Positions 10,938 through 22,680 of a DNA stretch of 64,000 nt are shown in pieces. Every line of letters begins with the position of its first letter. Position 1 is the stretch's first letter. Position numbers and translations under genes: made by a program. The DNA comes from Capra hircus (taxonomy: Eukaryota; Chordata; Mammalia; Artiodactyla; Bovidae): positions 69,192,458-69,256,457 of the forward strand of contig NC_030823.1 of NCBI RefSeq assembly GCF_001704415.2, written 5' to 3'. Under the pieces are notes generated by a model. That model saw only the letters and a list, made by a program, of their open reading frames with translations, had not been told where the DNA came from and made no database searches.

Positions 10938-11338
10938 TGTTGTGGTCCGGGCACGGGTTGGAAAAGAATTTCCAGACATGGGACCGAATGAGAGGGAAAT
11001 AAAGTTTATTAGAGTGGGAGATGCTGTTAGAACAGTGGGCCTGCTCAAGGGAGAACCAATGTTGAATGGGTGTCCTTAGTCCATTTTATACCCAGGGTAC
11101 AGGAGTGGGATAGGGGTCTTGCAGGTCATTTGCTGATTGGATTAGGCACATATACTAGGTGGGGAAAGAACAGGGCAAATACCTTCTCCCTATGGGATAG
11201 GAGGTGGGGACAGGTTATACTGTTCCGTTAATAGTTGCAACATGGGGGAGGGAAGGACGATACAGGTCTGGTTGTTTTGTTCCTGCATTCCAAGACCCTC
11301 CTTGGTTTTATCTGCTCTTTCATCCTCGGATCACCACA
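10938..11338 (-). repeat. Provirus 5' LTR
   Basis: This 401-bp LTR has TG...CA ends. On the minus strand a TATAAAAT (complement of 11083-11090) precedes an AATAAA. It is collinear with the LTR at 5547-6208 apart from the SINE-bearing block and scattered substitutions. Confidence 0.87.
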
Positions 11339-11459
11339 ATAGACTCTTATATCTTCCACAAATGGAAAAGCACTAAAATCATTAACTGTGATGGCTTTTC
11401 TGTAATCAGCAGTAATGTTTCACTACTTCATGTTTTTCCCAGCAAAAAAAAAAGAATCA

Positions 11460-11600
11460 AATAAAACCTGTCTCCTCCCTTACCTGTTTGGAGCAGTTTC
11501 TCAGCTATCTGAGAGGCTATCTCTTGGGCTATTGTTCTCAACGCGGCCCCTGAATAAAATTGAAACTCCTTCTCACACTGCGCATGTTTTTTATTTGACA
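11460..11600 (+). repeat. LTR-end-like remnant
   Basis: The pattern TTTGGAGCAGTTTCTCAGCT ... GAGGCTATCTCTTGGGCTA ... AATAAAATTGAAACTCC resembles the R-U5 end of an old mammalian LTR. The element is not identified further. Downstream to 12065 I see only T/C-rich sequence without a gene. Confidence 0.4.
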
Positions 11601-12069
11601 CAACCTATTTCAATTTTAAAATTCACCGATTCATACTCTAAAGCTGGAACCTGTGTCTACTACGAAGACAGAGTTTCTATTTAAATTTGTCCCTATCCAT
11701 AGCTTGATTCCTCTATCTTCCTTCATCAAGATTTTCTCATTCCCCACAACATTCATTCCAAATGGTTGCCGTTCTCAACACTCTGTTCCTCTTCACCTTG
11801 CCTTTTTACCTGTTGGCCCCTCCTTATTTACAGAGGGGGAGAAGTGCTTAGTACCAATCCCTTCATCTTTACATAATTCTGTTTCAATCTGAGACCTACA
11901 CATATCCCTGCCTCATTTTCCAGGACTAATCACTCTTCCTATGCACTGATATCCATCCTCGTTGGCAGACCTAAAGACCTTGTTCCATCAGTGACATCCC
12001 AACTCTACTTTCTGTACCTTCAACCTCTTCCTTGTCACTGGCTCCTTCTTCTCAGCCTATGTATGCAAG

Positions 12070-12270
12070 GTCTTCCCTGTAATTCAAATGGTAAAGAATC
12101 TGCCTGCAACGCAGCAGACCTGGGTTCGATCCCTGGGTCAGGAAGATCCTCTGAAGAAGGGAATGGCAGTCCACTCCAGTATTCTTGCCTGGAGAATCCC
12201 ATGGACAGAGGAGCCTGGCAGGCTACAGTCGGTGGGATCGCAAAGAGTTGGACACGACTGAGCGACTAAC
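12070..12270 (+). mobile_element. Bov-tA SINE
   Basis: It is near full length, from a tRNA-like head (GGTAAAGAATCTGCCTGCAA) through the BovA core to GGACACGACTGAGCGACTAA. Confidence 0.9.
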
Positions 12271-13054
12271 ACTATGTATTCCTAAATCTATCATTTGTTT
12301 ATTCAACCTGAACTCACCACCTATTATATGCCAGTCATCATACTAACTAGGCATTGGAGTTACAAAGTCCCTGATCTCAAGAACCATTTAGGAAGAAAAA
12401 GCAAAGAACATTTAAAGTATATTGTTATTAAAATAAATACTATCACAGGTGCATATATGGAGTGCTACAGAACACAGCTAATTCTGTTTGGAAGACTAGC
12501 TAAAGTTTTCTGATACTGGGGAAACTATGGTGAATTTTGAAAGAGAGACAGGAATTAGCCAGGAAGAGAAAAGAGTAAAGGAAACCATTCATGTTCTCAT
12601 CTCTTCTGATTTTTTCTCCTGATACTGAGCAATATCAAGAGAGGGGAGTGGAAAGGGCACTGAAAACCAAGTTCATGAGGAAGCTATGTTCAAAGAGCTA
12701 AACACACACACACACAACAAGCAAAAAATGTCTAAACTGCTTAACCAAACTGGTTCAGGAAGAAAGAGGAAATGTTAATCGACCCATAATGAGTGAAAAT
12801 ACTGAATCAGTCATTTCAAAACTTGAACAAATAAAAAGCCCAGGATCAGATGGCTTCACTGGTGAATTCTACCAAATATTTAAAGAAAAATTAACATGAA
12901 TCTTTTTCAAACTCGTCCCAAAAAAATAGGAAACAAGAAAACAATAACTCATTTTATGAAGCCAGTATTACCTGAATACCAAAGGCAGATGGAGCCGTCC
13001 CAAAAAAAGAAAATTGCAAAGATCCCCTATGAATATATGTAAACATATTCAACT

Positions 13055-13345
13055 AGGGGGCTTTTCTGGGGGTCCAGCAGTTAAGAATCTACCTTCCAAT
13101 GCAGGGGAAATGGGTTCAATTCCTGGTCTGGGAAGATCCCACATGCCGTGGAGCAACTAAGCCCAAGTGCCAGAACTAGTGAGGCCTGAGTGCCTAGAGC
13201 CCATGCTCTGCAACAGGAGAAGCCACTGAAATGAGAGGCACTCACATTACAATGAAGAGCAGCCCTGGATTGCTACAACCAGAGAAAGCCTACTCAGAGC
13301 AGCAAAGAACCATTGCAGCCAAAAATAAACACAAACAACAACAAC
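13055..13345 (+). mobile_element. CHR-1-like SINE inside L1
   Basis: A tRNA-like head (CAGCAGTTAAGAATCTACC) is followed by a body containing CATGCCGTGGAGCAACTAAG and AGAGAAAGCCTACTCAGAGC, then an A/C-rich tail (CAACAACAACAAC). This matches the longer CHR-type artiodactyl SINE, distinct from Bov-tA. Confidence 0.8.
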
Positions 13346-13497
13346 AACAAATCTTCAACTAAATATTAGCAAATAGAATTCCAGAGTATATTTAAAAAGT
13401 TAAATAACATGACCACATAGGATTTATCCCAAAAATACAAAGTTGGTTCAAAATATGAAAATAAATCAGTATAATATACCATATCAATGAAATAAAG

Positions 13498-14225
13498 CCA
13501 GAAAGTGAAGAGGAACTAAAAAGCCTGTTGAAAGTGAAAGAGGAGAGTGAAAAGGCTGGCTTAAAGCTCAACATTCAGAAAACGAAGATGATGGCATCTG
13601 GTCCCATCAAACAGTGAAAACAGTGTCAGACTTTATTTTGGGGGGCTCCAGGGTCACTGCAGATGATGATTGCAGCCATGAAATTAAAAGACGCTTACTC
13701 CTTGGAAGGAAGGTTGTAACCAACCTAGATAGCACATTAAACAGCAGAGATACTACTTTGCCAACAAAGGTCTGTCAAGGCTATAGTTTTTCCAATGGTC
13801 ATGTATGGATGTGAGAGTTGGACTGTGAAGAAAGCTGAGCACAGAAGAATTGATGCTTTTGAACTGTGGTGTTGGAGAAGACTCTTGAGAGTCCCTTGGA
13901 CTACGAAGTCCAACCAGACCATCCTAAAGGAGACCAGTCTTGAGTGTTCATTGAAAGGACTGATGTTGAAGCTGAAACTCCAATACTTTGGCCACCTCAT
14001 GCGAAGAGTTGACTCACTGGAAAAGACCCTGATGCTGGGAAGGATTGGGGGCAGGAGGAGAAGGGGATGACAGAGGATGAGATGGCTGGATGGCATCACT
14101 GACTCGATGGGCATGAGTTTGAGTGAACTCTGGGAGTTGGTGATGGACAGGGAGGCCTGGCATGCTGCGATTCATGGGGTCGCAAAGAGTTGGACACGAC
14201 TGAGTGACTGAACTGAGCTGAACTG
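13498..14225 (+). mobile_element. BovB LINE 3' end inside L1, with target duplication
   Basis: This 5'-truncated BovB encodes the C-terminal part of its polyprotein, with frame breaks, and ends in the CTGAA-type repeat. The perfect 12-bp repeat AATGAAATAAAG occurs at 13486-13497 and 14226-14237, and L1 sequence resumes after it. Confidence 0.93.
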
Positions 14226-15631
14226 AATGAAATAAAGGGGGGAAACACTGGATAATATCAATAAATACCAAAAAAAGAAAGCATTTGACAATATCAAACA
14301 CCCTTTCATGGTAAACACAAAGCAAAGAAAGAATAAAAAGGAATTTCCTCAACCTGATAAAGGGCACTGAGGAAAAACTCACAATTAACATCATACTCAT
14401 GGTGAAAGACTAAAAGTTTTCTCCCTGAGATTAGCAAGAAGACAAAAATGAACACTCTTTCCACTTCTATTAAGCATTGTACAGAAGTACTAGACAAGGC
14501 AACTAGACAAGAAAAGGAAGTAAAAAGCATACAGAAGAGAAAGGCAGGAATAAAACTCTTCATTTGCAGGTGACATGATCTCATACATAGAAAATTCTAA
14601 ACACACATACACGCAATAAAACTATTAGAACTAATAATAAACAATTTCCATTTAACTGTAGGAATAAGATCACCACACAAAAGTCAATTTTATTTCTATA
14701 CATTAGCAAAGAACAGTCTGAAATTAAAATTAAGAAAATAATTCCATTTACAATACCATCAAAAATAATAAAATATTCGGGAATAAATTTATAAAAGAAA
14801 CATGACTTGTACACTGAAAACTCTAAAAACATTGTTGAGAGAAATTAAAGCATACATAAGTAAATAGAAAGTCATACCCATTCATGACTTAAAATATGGT
14901 TAATATGGCAATACTCCCCAAATTTATCTACTGATCCAATGAATCCCTATTAAAATTCCAACTTTTTTTTTTTTCCTTCTTCAGAAATGGTCAAGCTGAT
15001 CCTAAAATTCATTTGGAAATGCAAGGGACTCTGAAAGGCCAAAATAATCTTGAAAAAAGAAAGTTGGAATTGAAATCTTCCCGATTTCAAATTTTACCAC
15101 AAAGCTACAGTAATCAAGGCAGTGGTAGTGGTATAAGGATAAACATATAAATAAATGGCATGGATCGAGAGTTCAGAAATAACTTGATATATTTATAGTC
15201 AAGTGATTGTCAACAAGGATCTTAAGATTATTCAATGGCTGAGGAGGATGGAAGAGGGTGGGGAGGAGTAGCAGACAGTCTTTTCAACAAGTAATGCTGG
15301 AAAAACTAGATATCCACATGCAAAAGAATGAATTTGGATCCCTACCTAACACCGTATACTAAATTTTTTTTCTAATTAACTCCTGCTCGTGGGGCATGGG
15401 TCAAAAGAAATGAATCTGATGTTAATGCACATAATGGTCAGCCTAGCTGCCAGAAATCAGTAAATACTCTATGATTCCAAGTTCAAAAACAAAGCCAATC
15501 TGTAGTGATGGAAGTCAGGACGGTGGCTCTCCACGGAGGATGGGGATGGTGAGCACATGAGAAATTCCTCTGGGATGCTGGGAAGGGCCATGATCTGGTT
15601 AGTAGCTGCATAAGGCACCCCCGCCCCAAAC

Positions 15632-15840
15632 CCCGCCAGTGGTGCAGTGGTAAAGAATCCACCTGCCAATGCAGGAGATGCAGGAGACGGAAGTTCAACC
15701 TGCAAGTTCAATCCCTGGGTCAGGAAGATCCCCAGGAGGAATAGTCTAGTATTCTTGACAGGAAAATCCCATGGACCGAGGAGCATGGCGGGCTACAGGC
15801 CATTTGGGTCACAAAGAGTCAGACACAACTGAAAATGCAT
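15632..15840 (+). mobile_element. Bov-tA SINE, diverged
   Basis: It reads from TGGTGCAGTGGTAAAGAATC to AGACACAACTGAAAATGCAT, with a short internal duplication near 15672-15712. Confidence 0.8.
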
Positions 15841-15934
15841 ACACAAGTATGTGTATATGAAAACATTTATCACACTAAACATTTATGATTTGTTTACTTT
15901 ACTGTGTATATGTTATGCCCCAATCAATAAGCTT

Positions 15935-16059
15935 ACTTCTTCATTTATCTATTTTTGGCTGTGCTCTGCAGCATATGGGATCTTAGTTCCCCCACGGACT
16001 GAACCTGAGCCTCCTGCAGTGGAAGGCGAAGTCTTAACCAATGGACCTCGAGGGAATTC
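15935..16059 (-). mobile_element. CHR-type SINE fragment with 17-bp target duplication
   Basis: It reads as the reverse complement of a CHR-type SINE (GGCTGTGCTCTGCAGCATAT ... GACCTCGAGGGAATTCC). The direct repeat CCCCAATCAATAAGCTT (15918-15934) recurs as CCCCAATCAGTAAGCTT (16060-16076), one mismatch. The host sequence looks like L1 3'UTR. Confidence 0.85.
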
Positions 16060-16129
16060 CCCCAATCAGTAAGCTTTTTAAATTTTTAAGAAAATAAAAG
16101 TCCCCTGGTCTCCCTAGACACTTCCAATC

Positions 16130-16640
16130 CACCTTTCATATTCCCATTAAAACCATCCATTTTAAAAGCTATGGCATTATGTCACTCGTCTGTAAATTCT
16201 TCACTGGGTCTTATTGTCATGATTTCTCTGTCATAGATTTTTAGGATCCACTATGTCTGGTCCTTGCTCACCTCATTTCATTTATCTGGGTTTCAATCAA
16301 ATCATTTGCAATATCACACCTCCAGATCTTCAGATCATCTGTTTCTTTAGAAATTCCCACCACCTCCAACCAGCCTGCAGAAATCAGCTCACTCAAGGAC
16401 TAACGAAGTCGTCTTTCACAAACCAACCTTCTCTTTCAAGGAATAGTAGGTATTTTGTCTTTGCTATCACCTCTCTATTCTTCATCTGTGCTATGCATCT
16501 GGCACAGGGTAGCGATATGTTATGTGGGCTAATTTAGGGCTGAGATGTTTTTATCCCATTATGCTGTGAACTCTTTAAAGGCAGGGGCTGTTTTTGCTTT
16601 GTATTCATACCCCAGGTAACTGTTGCAGTGGCTAGAAGGG
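16130..16640 (+). repeat. L2 LINE remnant
   Basis: The block ends with the L2 3' signature (TGTGAACTCTTTAAAGGCAG ... TTTTGCTTTGTATTCATACC). The upstream portion is more diverged. The following 16640-17300 is AT-rich with nothing recognised. Confidence 0.5.
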
Positions 16641-17304
16641 AAGAGCTATTTGCTAACTACATTAACTCCAAGGTTCTAAAGACTTTTTTCCTGCCAATCC
16701 AGTTAAATATACTGTTATAACTATTTATCTTTTTGCCCAAAATAACTGACTTTTAACTACTGATCTGAGCTTCTGACCAGAATAAAATAAAAAATATACT
16801 CATATTAAGCTCATATATCAGTCAAAAGCAAGAAACTGTGGTTTTGGCAAACCTTTACTACCTTGTTACAGACTTTTCTTCAATTTCTATTTGATATTTT
16901 AAAATATTATAATAATTCAAAGATTTGCTTAAATTTTTTTGACCTCTAGGATCCTAAACTTCCCAGGTTTAGATAACTGTTTATGAATTAAAGATTAATT
17001 AAAGAGAATAAAGTGATATGTTACTTTACACCTTGATGTTAGCCTTCATGAAAGACACATACTGCTTTCAACTAAATGCTTAGTTTTGGCATGGCAAAGT
17101 CAAAATACTTGGCAAAATACTATAAAATATCACATTATCTAGACAAACAAAAGACACAGTTCCTGTCCTCAAGTGGGAAATAGACAACCATGAAGAGCAT
17201 TTTTACTCTGTCTTACAGACAGCTTCCTCATGCTCTCCTCTGCTTTACCATCATTCTCCTCTGTATCTAAAGAACCTCTGCTGATATCTGCCCTTACTCT
17301 TTCA

Positions 17305-18360
17305 TCAGTTCAGTTCAGTTCAGTTCAGTCGCTCAGTCGTGTCTGACTCTTTGTGACCCCATGAATCGCAGCATGCCAGGCCTCCTTGTCCATCACCAAC
17401 TCCCGAAGTTCACTCAAACTCATGCCCATCGAGTCGGTGATGCCATCCAGCCATCTCATCCTCGGTCGTCTCCTTCTCCTCCTGCCCCCAATCCCTCCCA
17501 GCATCAGAGTCTTTTCCAATGAGTCAACTCTTCGCGTGAGGTGGCCAAAGTATTGAAGTTTCAGCTTTAGTCCTTCCAATGAACACCAAGGACTGGTCTC
17601 TTTACGATGATCTGGTTGGACCTCCTTGAAGTCCAAGGGACTCTCAAGAGTCTTCTCCAACACCACAGTTCAAAAGCATCTATTATTCAGTGCTCAGCCT
17701 TCTTCACAGTCCAACTCTCACATCCATACATAACTACTGGAAAAACCATAGCCTTGACTAGATGGACCTTAGTCGGCAAAGTAATGTCTCTGCTTTTGAA
17801 TATGCTATCTAGGTTGGTCATAACCTTCCTTCCAAAGAGTAAGCGTCTTTTAATTTCATGGCTGCAATCACCATCTGCAGTGATTTTGGAGCCCAAAAAA
17901 ATTAAGTCTGACACTGTTTCCACTGTTTCCCCGTCTATTTCCCATGAAGTGATGGGACCAGATGCCATCATCTTCGTTTTCTGAATGTTGAGCTTTAAGC
18001 CAACTTTTTCACTCTCCTCTTTCACTTTCATCAACAGGCCTTTTAGTTCCTCTTCACTTTCTGCCATAAGGATGGTGTCATCTGCATATCTGAGGTTATT
18101 GATATTTCTCCCAGCAATCTTGATTCCAGCTTGTGCTTCTTCCAGCCCAGCGTTTCTCATGATGTACTCTGCATATAAGCTAAATAAGCAGGGTGACAAT
18201 ATACAGCCTTGACATACTCCTTTTCCTATTTGGAACCACTCTGTTGCTTCATGTCCAGCTCTAACTGTTGCTTCCTGACCTGCATACAGGTTTCTCAAGA
18301 GTCAGGTCAGGTGCTCTGGTATTTCCATCTCTTTCAGAATTTTCCACAGTTTACTTTTTC
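17305..18360 (-). mobile_element. BovB LINE, about 1 kb, RT region included
   Basis: It starts at its 3' end with the TTCAGTTCAGTTCAG repeat. An open minus-strand frame of 203 codons (17687-18298) contains NNLRYADDTILMAE, holding the YADD catalytic motif of the reverse transcriptase. A separate frame (17325-17666) carries the C-terminal segment, so the copy is broken at least once and truncated 5'. Confidence 0.93.
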
Positions 18361-18364
18361 ATAG

Positions 18365-19420
18365 CTTCCCAGAAAGATAACCACAGGAGCCTGAAGACAG
18401 ACCAGCCCAGGCAGCAAGACATTTGTCAGAGCTGAGCTCTATTCTGTGATATCTGCAAGTGTCTGCACTGTTGAGACCCACAAATCTGCAAAGTTCCCAT
18501 TCTGGGACTGAGATAGGAATAAGAAAGGCTTTGGAGGCAGAGAGCAGAGAAGAGCTAATCTAAATTTTATGTCCTGACTGCCAAATCTCTATCATTGCAC
18601 CTCTGCTGTAAAAGCCTGAACATTAAGATGTTCCCAGTGACAGGAAAAAAGACACAGCTGTGTATAACGGACTTTTGGACTCAGAGGGAGAGGGAGAGAG
18701 TGGGATGATTTGGGAGAATGGCATTCTAACATGTATACTATCATGTAAGAATTGAATCGCCAGTCTATGCCTGACGCAGGATACAGCATGCTTGGGGCTG
18801 GTGCATGGGGATGACCCACAGAGATGTTATGAGGAGGGAGGTGGGAGGGGGGGTTCATGTTTGGGAACACATGTAAGAATTAAAGATTTTAAAATTAAAA
18901 AAAAAAAAAAAAAGATGTTCCCAGTGAATTAAGGTTCTTGCTTCATGGCAAAAGAATTTGAAGACAAAGTGATAGGAAAAAGTGGCGTTATTTAGGGAGA
19001 AACACCCTCTACACACAGAGTATGGGCCATCTCAGAAGGTGAGAAGCCCTGAAATCTGGTAGGGTTAGTTTTTATGGGCTGGGTAGTTTCATAGGCTAAT
19101 GAATGGGAGGATTATTCCAATTATTTGGGGGAAAGGGCAGAGATTTCCAGGAATTTGGCCACTGTTCAGTTTATGACCTTTTATGGTTGGTCTCAGAACT
19201 GTTCTGGAGTTCATGGGTGTGTCACTTAACATGCTAATGTACTACAATTAATGAGGCTCAAGGTCTACTGGAAGTCAAATCTCCTGCCATTTTGGACCTA
19301 GCTGGTTCTAATCAGTTTGTGTCATGTCCTATGACTGTGTCATTCTTTTAAAGGTTGTGGCCCTGCTCCCTTCCCTCCTATTTCATTCCCCTCTCAGAGA
19401 TTTTACTCCCATAGTCTTAT
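18365..19420 (-). repeat. Probable old LTR element remnant
   Basis: Sequence on both sides of the L1-BT insertion reads as one unit. The right part has LTR-like features on the minus strand, including a CATAAAAAC near the complement of 19065-19080, and pyrimidine-rich sequence to 19390. No terminal repeats or target duplication could be found, so the call is weak. Confidence 0.35.
18641..18911 (+). mobile_element. L1-BT 3' end, 5'-truncated, perfect 16-bp target duplication
   Basis: The element is about 270 bp of bovine-type L1 3'UTR, including GGGATGATTTGGGAGAATGG and GGGGCTGGTGCATGGGGATG, followed by a poly-A tail. The 16-bp sequence AAGATGTTCCCAGTGA is present at 18625-18640 and again at 18912-18927 without mismatch. 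The clean tail and duplication suggest a comparatively recent insertion. Confidence 0.93.
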
Positions 19421-19634
19421 GGGAAACAGAGGGGTAATCATCTGTCTTCTGTAACTGCTTTGTTTCAGAGAGTTCTTAATTTAATCAGTCCATTTACAGG
19501 TTAGGAAAGAAACAAGAGATTCTAGCAAGGGCTGAATGCTATAAAGTGTTCATCAAGAAACACTGCAGAACATATATACTCATGAAGACTTCCATCAACT
19601 TTCCAGACCAATTTACTAACTATTGGCTATTGTG

Positions 19635-19945
19635 AGTGAAGTGAAGTGAAAGTCACTCAGTCGTGTCCAACTCTTTGTGACCCCATGGACATGGAACTCC
19701 CTAGGCCAGAATACTGGAGTGGATAGCCTTTCCCTTCTTCAGGGGATCTTCCCCACCCAGAGACTGAACCCAGGTCTCCTGCATTGCAAGTGGATTCTTT
19801 ACCAGCTGAGACGCAGGGAAGTCCAAGAATACTGGAGTGGGTAGCCTATCTCTTCTCCAGTGGATCTTCCTGACCCAGGAATCAAACTGGGGTCTCCTGC
19901 ATTGCAGGCGAATTCTTTAGCAAGTGAGCTATCAGAGAAGCCCTG
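19635..19945 (-). mobile_element. Bov-tA SINE plus partial second copy
   Basis: A reverse Bov-tA (about 19635-19825) is followed by a second copy (about 19825-19945) that starts inside the BovA core and repeats through GAGAAGCCC. Either a truncated insertion or an internal duplication explains it. Confidence 0.8.
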
Positions 19946-20019
19946 CTACTGTGAGACCATTCATCGACTCTGTCCTGCTCCAAATCAAACCTTTAATTTG
20001 CAACCACTCTAGCAGGCTC

Positions 20020-20286
20020 AATGGCACCCCACTCCAGTACTCTTGCCTGGAAACTCCCATGGACGGAGGAGCCTGGTGGGCTGCAGTCCATGGGGTCACG
20101 GAGGGTCAGACATGACTGAGCAACTTCACTTTCACTTTTCACTTTCATGCATTGGAGAAGGAAATGGCAACCCACTCCAGTGTTCTTACCTGGAGAATCC
20201 CAGGGATGGGGGAGCCTGATGGGCTGCCGTCTCTGGGGTCGCACAGAGTCAGACACGACTGAAGCGACTTAGCAGCAGCAGCAGCA
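20020..20286 (+). mobile_element. BovA2 SINE
   Basis: It is a dimeric BovA ending GACTTAGCAGCAGCAGCAGC. The flanks from 20290 to 21030 are AT-rich with nothing recognised. Confidence 0.92.
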
Positions 20287-21039
20287 CCAGGCTCAAGTGC
20301 AATTTACGCTGGAAAAATAAGAAAGAGCATGAAAAAAGTAAAGGTAAGATTTCATAACCATAAAGAGTTAGGGAACCACTGCACCAGACAACAAAATTCT
20401 GCAGGGGAGAGAATTATGTCCCCATGACAACCTGAGATATTTTTATTGGGAGAGTTGGTAGGCTATACAGAAACATTTTCCAAAAATTGGAGTTGAGACT
20501 GAAGTATAAGAACATGTGTGGGAGTTGAGAGACACTTCAAGTTTGAATTTTCATCTTTATTTTTTAGCTTTTTATTGCAATCTACATATTGCCAAATCCT
20601 GCTTTGTAAGTGCAAAAGGGCAAAAATAATTTTTATAACCCATACTCATATACAAATGTTTTGTACATATGTATATGACTATGCAACTTCAGGAAATAGG
20701 GGGTTTTGTTAACAAAAGATACAAGGTTTCTTGAAGAATAGACATTTATATCAATCAACAATTCAAATAGATTATTTAATATATTAGCACATCTATCCTT
20801 GACTAAGAAACCTGAGATTATTGGTGGATACCTCATGTATTAAATCTATACTATATTACTTTATATTTGATTTTATAACATTTTAATTTTCTGTGTTTAA
20901 TTATTTTGTACTGTTTCCCAAAATGTCTGCATAAAGCTGTGTTATGTGTGTCTTGTCTACTTAGTATATGTAGTTTATTTAATCAAGTTTATGTTCACGT
21001 TTGTTTTGCACACAAAGTTGATGCAAAATAAACATTTCT

Positions 21040-21250
21040 GCCTATGTCTCATAACAGATACTTCACAGCTATCACTTTATTTAATCATCACAATATTTCA
21101 CAAGTAGCATTATCACCTTTTAGAGATGAGCTAACTGTAACCAAAGAGGTGATACGTTTGCCCCATATCACATCTGGAAGTGTCGTGGCTGTTAAATTGC
21201 AGGTCTATTTGCCGCTCCCAAGTCTTCCCATTTCCTGTGCTACACCGAAT
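21040..21250 (-). repeat. MIR SINE remnant
   Basis: The order TTTAATCATCACAATATTTC, then TTTTAGAGATGAGCTAACTG, then a CACATCTGGAAGTG-like part follows the reverse complement of the MIR core. It is highly diverged. Confidence 0.6.
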
Positions 21251-21774
21251 CTCAATGTCCTCATGACTCTTGAGGCATATATTTTGAACTTATAAAGAAA
21301 TTGCTTCTGGATATTACATAGTACAACATATTTGGACTTCCAGCTAAGATAATTTGTAAGTTCTTACATTGAAATACCCTCTGCTCCAACACATAGCAAC
21401 GAGAGATAAAATATAAAAAGAAATTAACACTCAAAATCAAACCAAAAAACAAACAAACACGTAAACTACCATGCTCAGAACCAATTTAAACCTCTCTGAG
21501 GCTCGAAAACGCCAAAGTTGAGGCCTGCTGGATCCTCCATCTAAGAATTTTGCTCCTGCTCATTAACATGGACTTGAAGTCCTCCCATGAAAGGAAAGAG
21601 ATGGATTCAGTCTCACTGCAGAAACTGGGGGCTTCTAGACCTATGACAAAAAGGTTGAAAAGGGCAGCAATGGCTGCTTCCAGAGCCATGTCCCAAGTGG
21701 AGAAAGGTTCCAGTTTCATATCCAGGACCTAGTCCACTAGCTCACAGGCTGGACCTGCAGTGTTTCTTTCATTT

Positions 21775-21870
21775 ATATATTATTTATTTATTTTAATTGG
21801 AGGCTAATTATTTGACAAACATTGTAGTGGTTTTTGCCATACATTGACATGAATCAGCCATGGGTGTGCA
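21775..21870 (-). mobile_element. L1-BT 3'UTR fragment
   Basis: TTTTAATTGGAGGCTAATTA and the following TTTTTGCCATACATTGACAT resemble the reverse complement of bovine L1 3'UTR sequence. Nothing else is recognised between 21250 and 22090. Confidence 0.65.
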
Positions 21871-22089
21871 GTGTTTCTTAACAACATAACTCGACAAGCC
21901 TGAAGCCAGCAATACAAGATCTAATTCTGGTCTGGGATTCCATGGAGGGAAATGGAGGCAAATAAGACACAGCTCAGTGTTGATAACTATATCAAACCCT
22001 AAAGTATCACTCACAGAGAAACCAGAATGAAGATATTTATCAGTGACACTAAAAAGAAAAGATTTTATCACCAACAGATATTTGCAAAA

Positions 22090-22490
22090 AGGAGAAACAA
22101 TGTTTTAAATAAGAAACAACAAACCCCAGATGGGCTCACTTTGCTAAACCCTGTATCTCCAAATTAAGACTTAATTCCTAACCTAATTGCAGTTTCAGCC
22201 TCTCCCAGGAATGTAATTTTAAACTAGTCAATCTGAACTTACCTGGTCAGCACTAGCAAGGTAGTCTACTCAATAGGACACTTGTCCACCAAAGGAAGGT
22301 GACCTTCCCTGAAACAACTCATTGTTTTCTAGAAAATACTTTATCTCACCCCTTTCTGCCTCTTTAAAAGCCTTCGATTTTATACAGCTCTTTGGGGCTT
22401 CTCTCTGTTTGATAGGATGCTGCCTGATTCATGAATCATTGAACAAAGCCAATCATATCTTCAAATTTCCTCAGCTGAATTTTGTTTTCA
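22090..22490 (+). repeat. Old LTR-like element
   Basis: GGAAGGTGACCTTCCCTGAA, then TTTTATACAGCTCTTTGGGG and CATGAATCATTGAACAAAGC follow the order of a mammalian LTR with a TATA-like box and a decayed polyadenylation signal. The family is not assigned. Confidence 0.45.
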
Positions 22491-22574
22491 ACAACAAAGA
22501 GCAAAGAAGTTGTTATCAATATGTTAGTGAATGTACTATTAAAAAGCTAATGTTGAGGGCACAAAAATTCAAGA

Positions 22575-22680
22575 AGTATGAAGTGAAGTGAAGCCGCTCA
22601 GTCTTGTCCGACTCTTTGCAACCCCATGGTATGTAACCTCCAGAATACTGGGGTTGGTTGTCATTTCCTTCTCCAAGAAA
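22575..22680 (-). mobile_element. Bov-tA SINE fragment
   Basis: It contains the GAAGTGAAGCCGCTCAGTCT tail-side portion and the CTGGGGTTGGTTGTCATTTC core only; the tRNA-like half is missing. Confidence 0.8.

Larger units (their letters stand above)
5542..11343 (-). mobile_element. Degraded endogenous retrovirus (provirus), minus strand
   Basis: Two similar LTRs lie in direct orientation at 5547-6208 and 10938-11338. The outer flanks carry the same 5-bp repeat, ATAGA, at 5542-5546 and 11339-11343, as expected of an integration target duplication. Both LTRs have TG...CA ends. On the minus strand a purine-rich tract (complement of 6209-6224) immediately precedes the 3' LTR. A TGGTGGCCCG... stretch about 4 bases after the 5' LTR resembles a primer-binding site; I could not assign the tRNA. 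The interior has no long gag, pol or env frame and is broken by BovA2 SINEs and a BovB fragment, so it is an old, coding-dead copy. A 5-bp duplication fits class I or class III better than the usual 6 bp of ERVK. Confidence 0.85.
12680..15480 (+). mobile_element. L1 LINE ORF2 fragment with nested insertions
   Basis: The segments 12690-13050, 13350-13497 and 14226-15480 read as successive parts of mammalian L1 ORF2, for example the ATAAAAAGCCCAGGATCAGA region (reverse transcriptase) and later C-terminal sequence. A CHR-type SINE and a BovB copy interrupt it, and an L1 3'UTR-like stretch continues at about 15845-16090. Frames are broken throughout. Confidence 0.8.

Noticed and set aside
10473..11079. 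Overlapping plus-strand frames just left of and into the provirus 5' LTR
   Set aside because: The provirus reads on the minus strand and these plus-strand frames have no retroviral or cellular domain; GC-richer leader sequence explains them.
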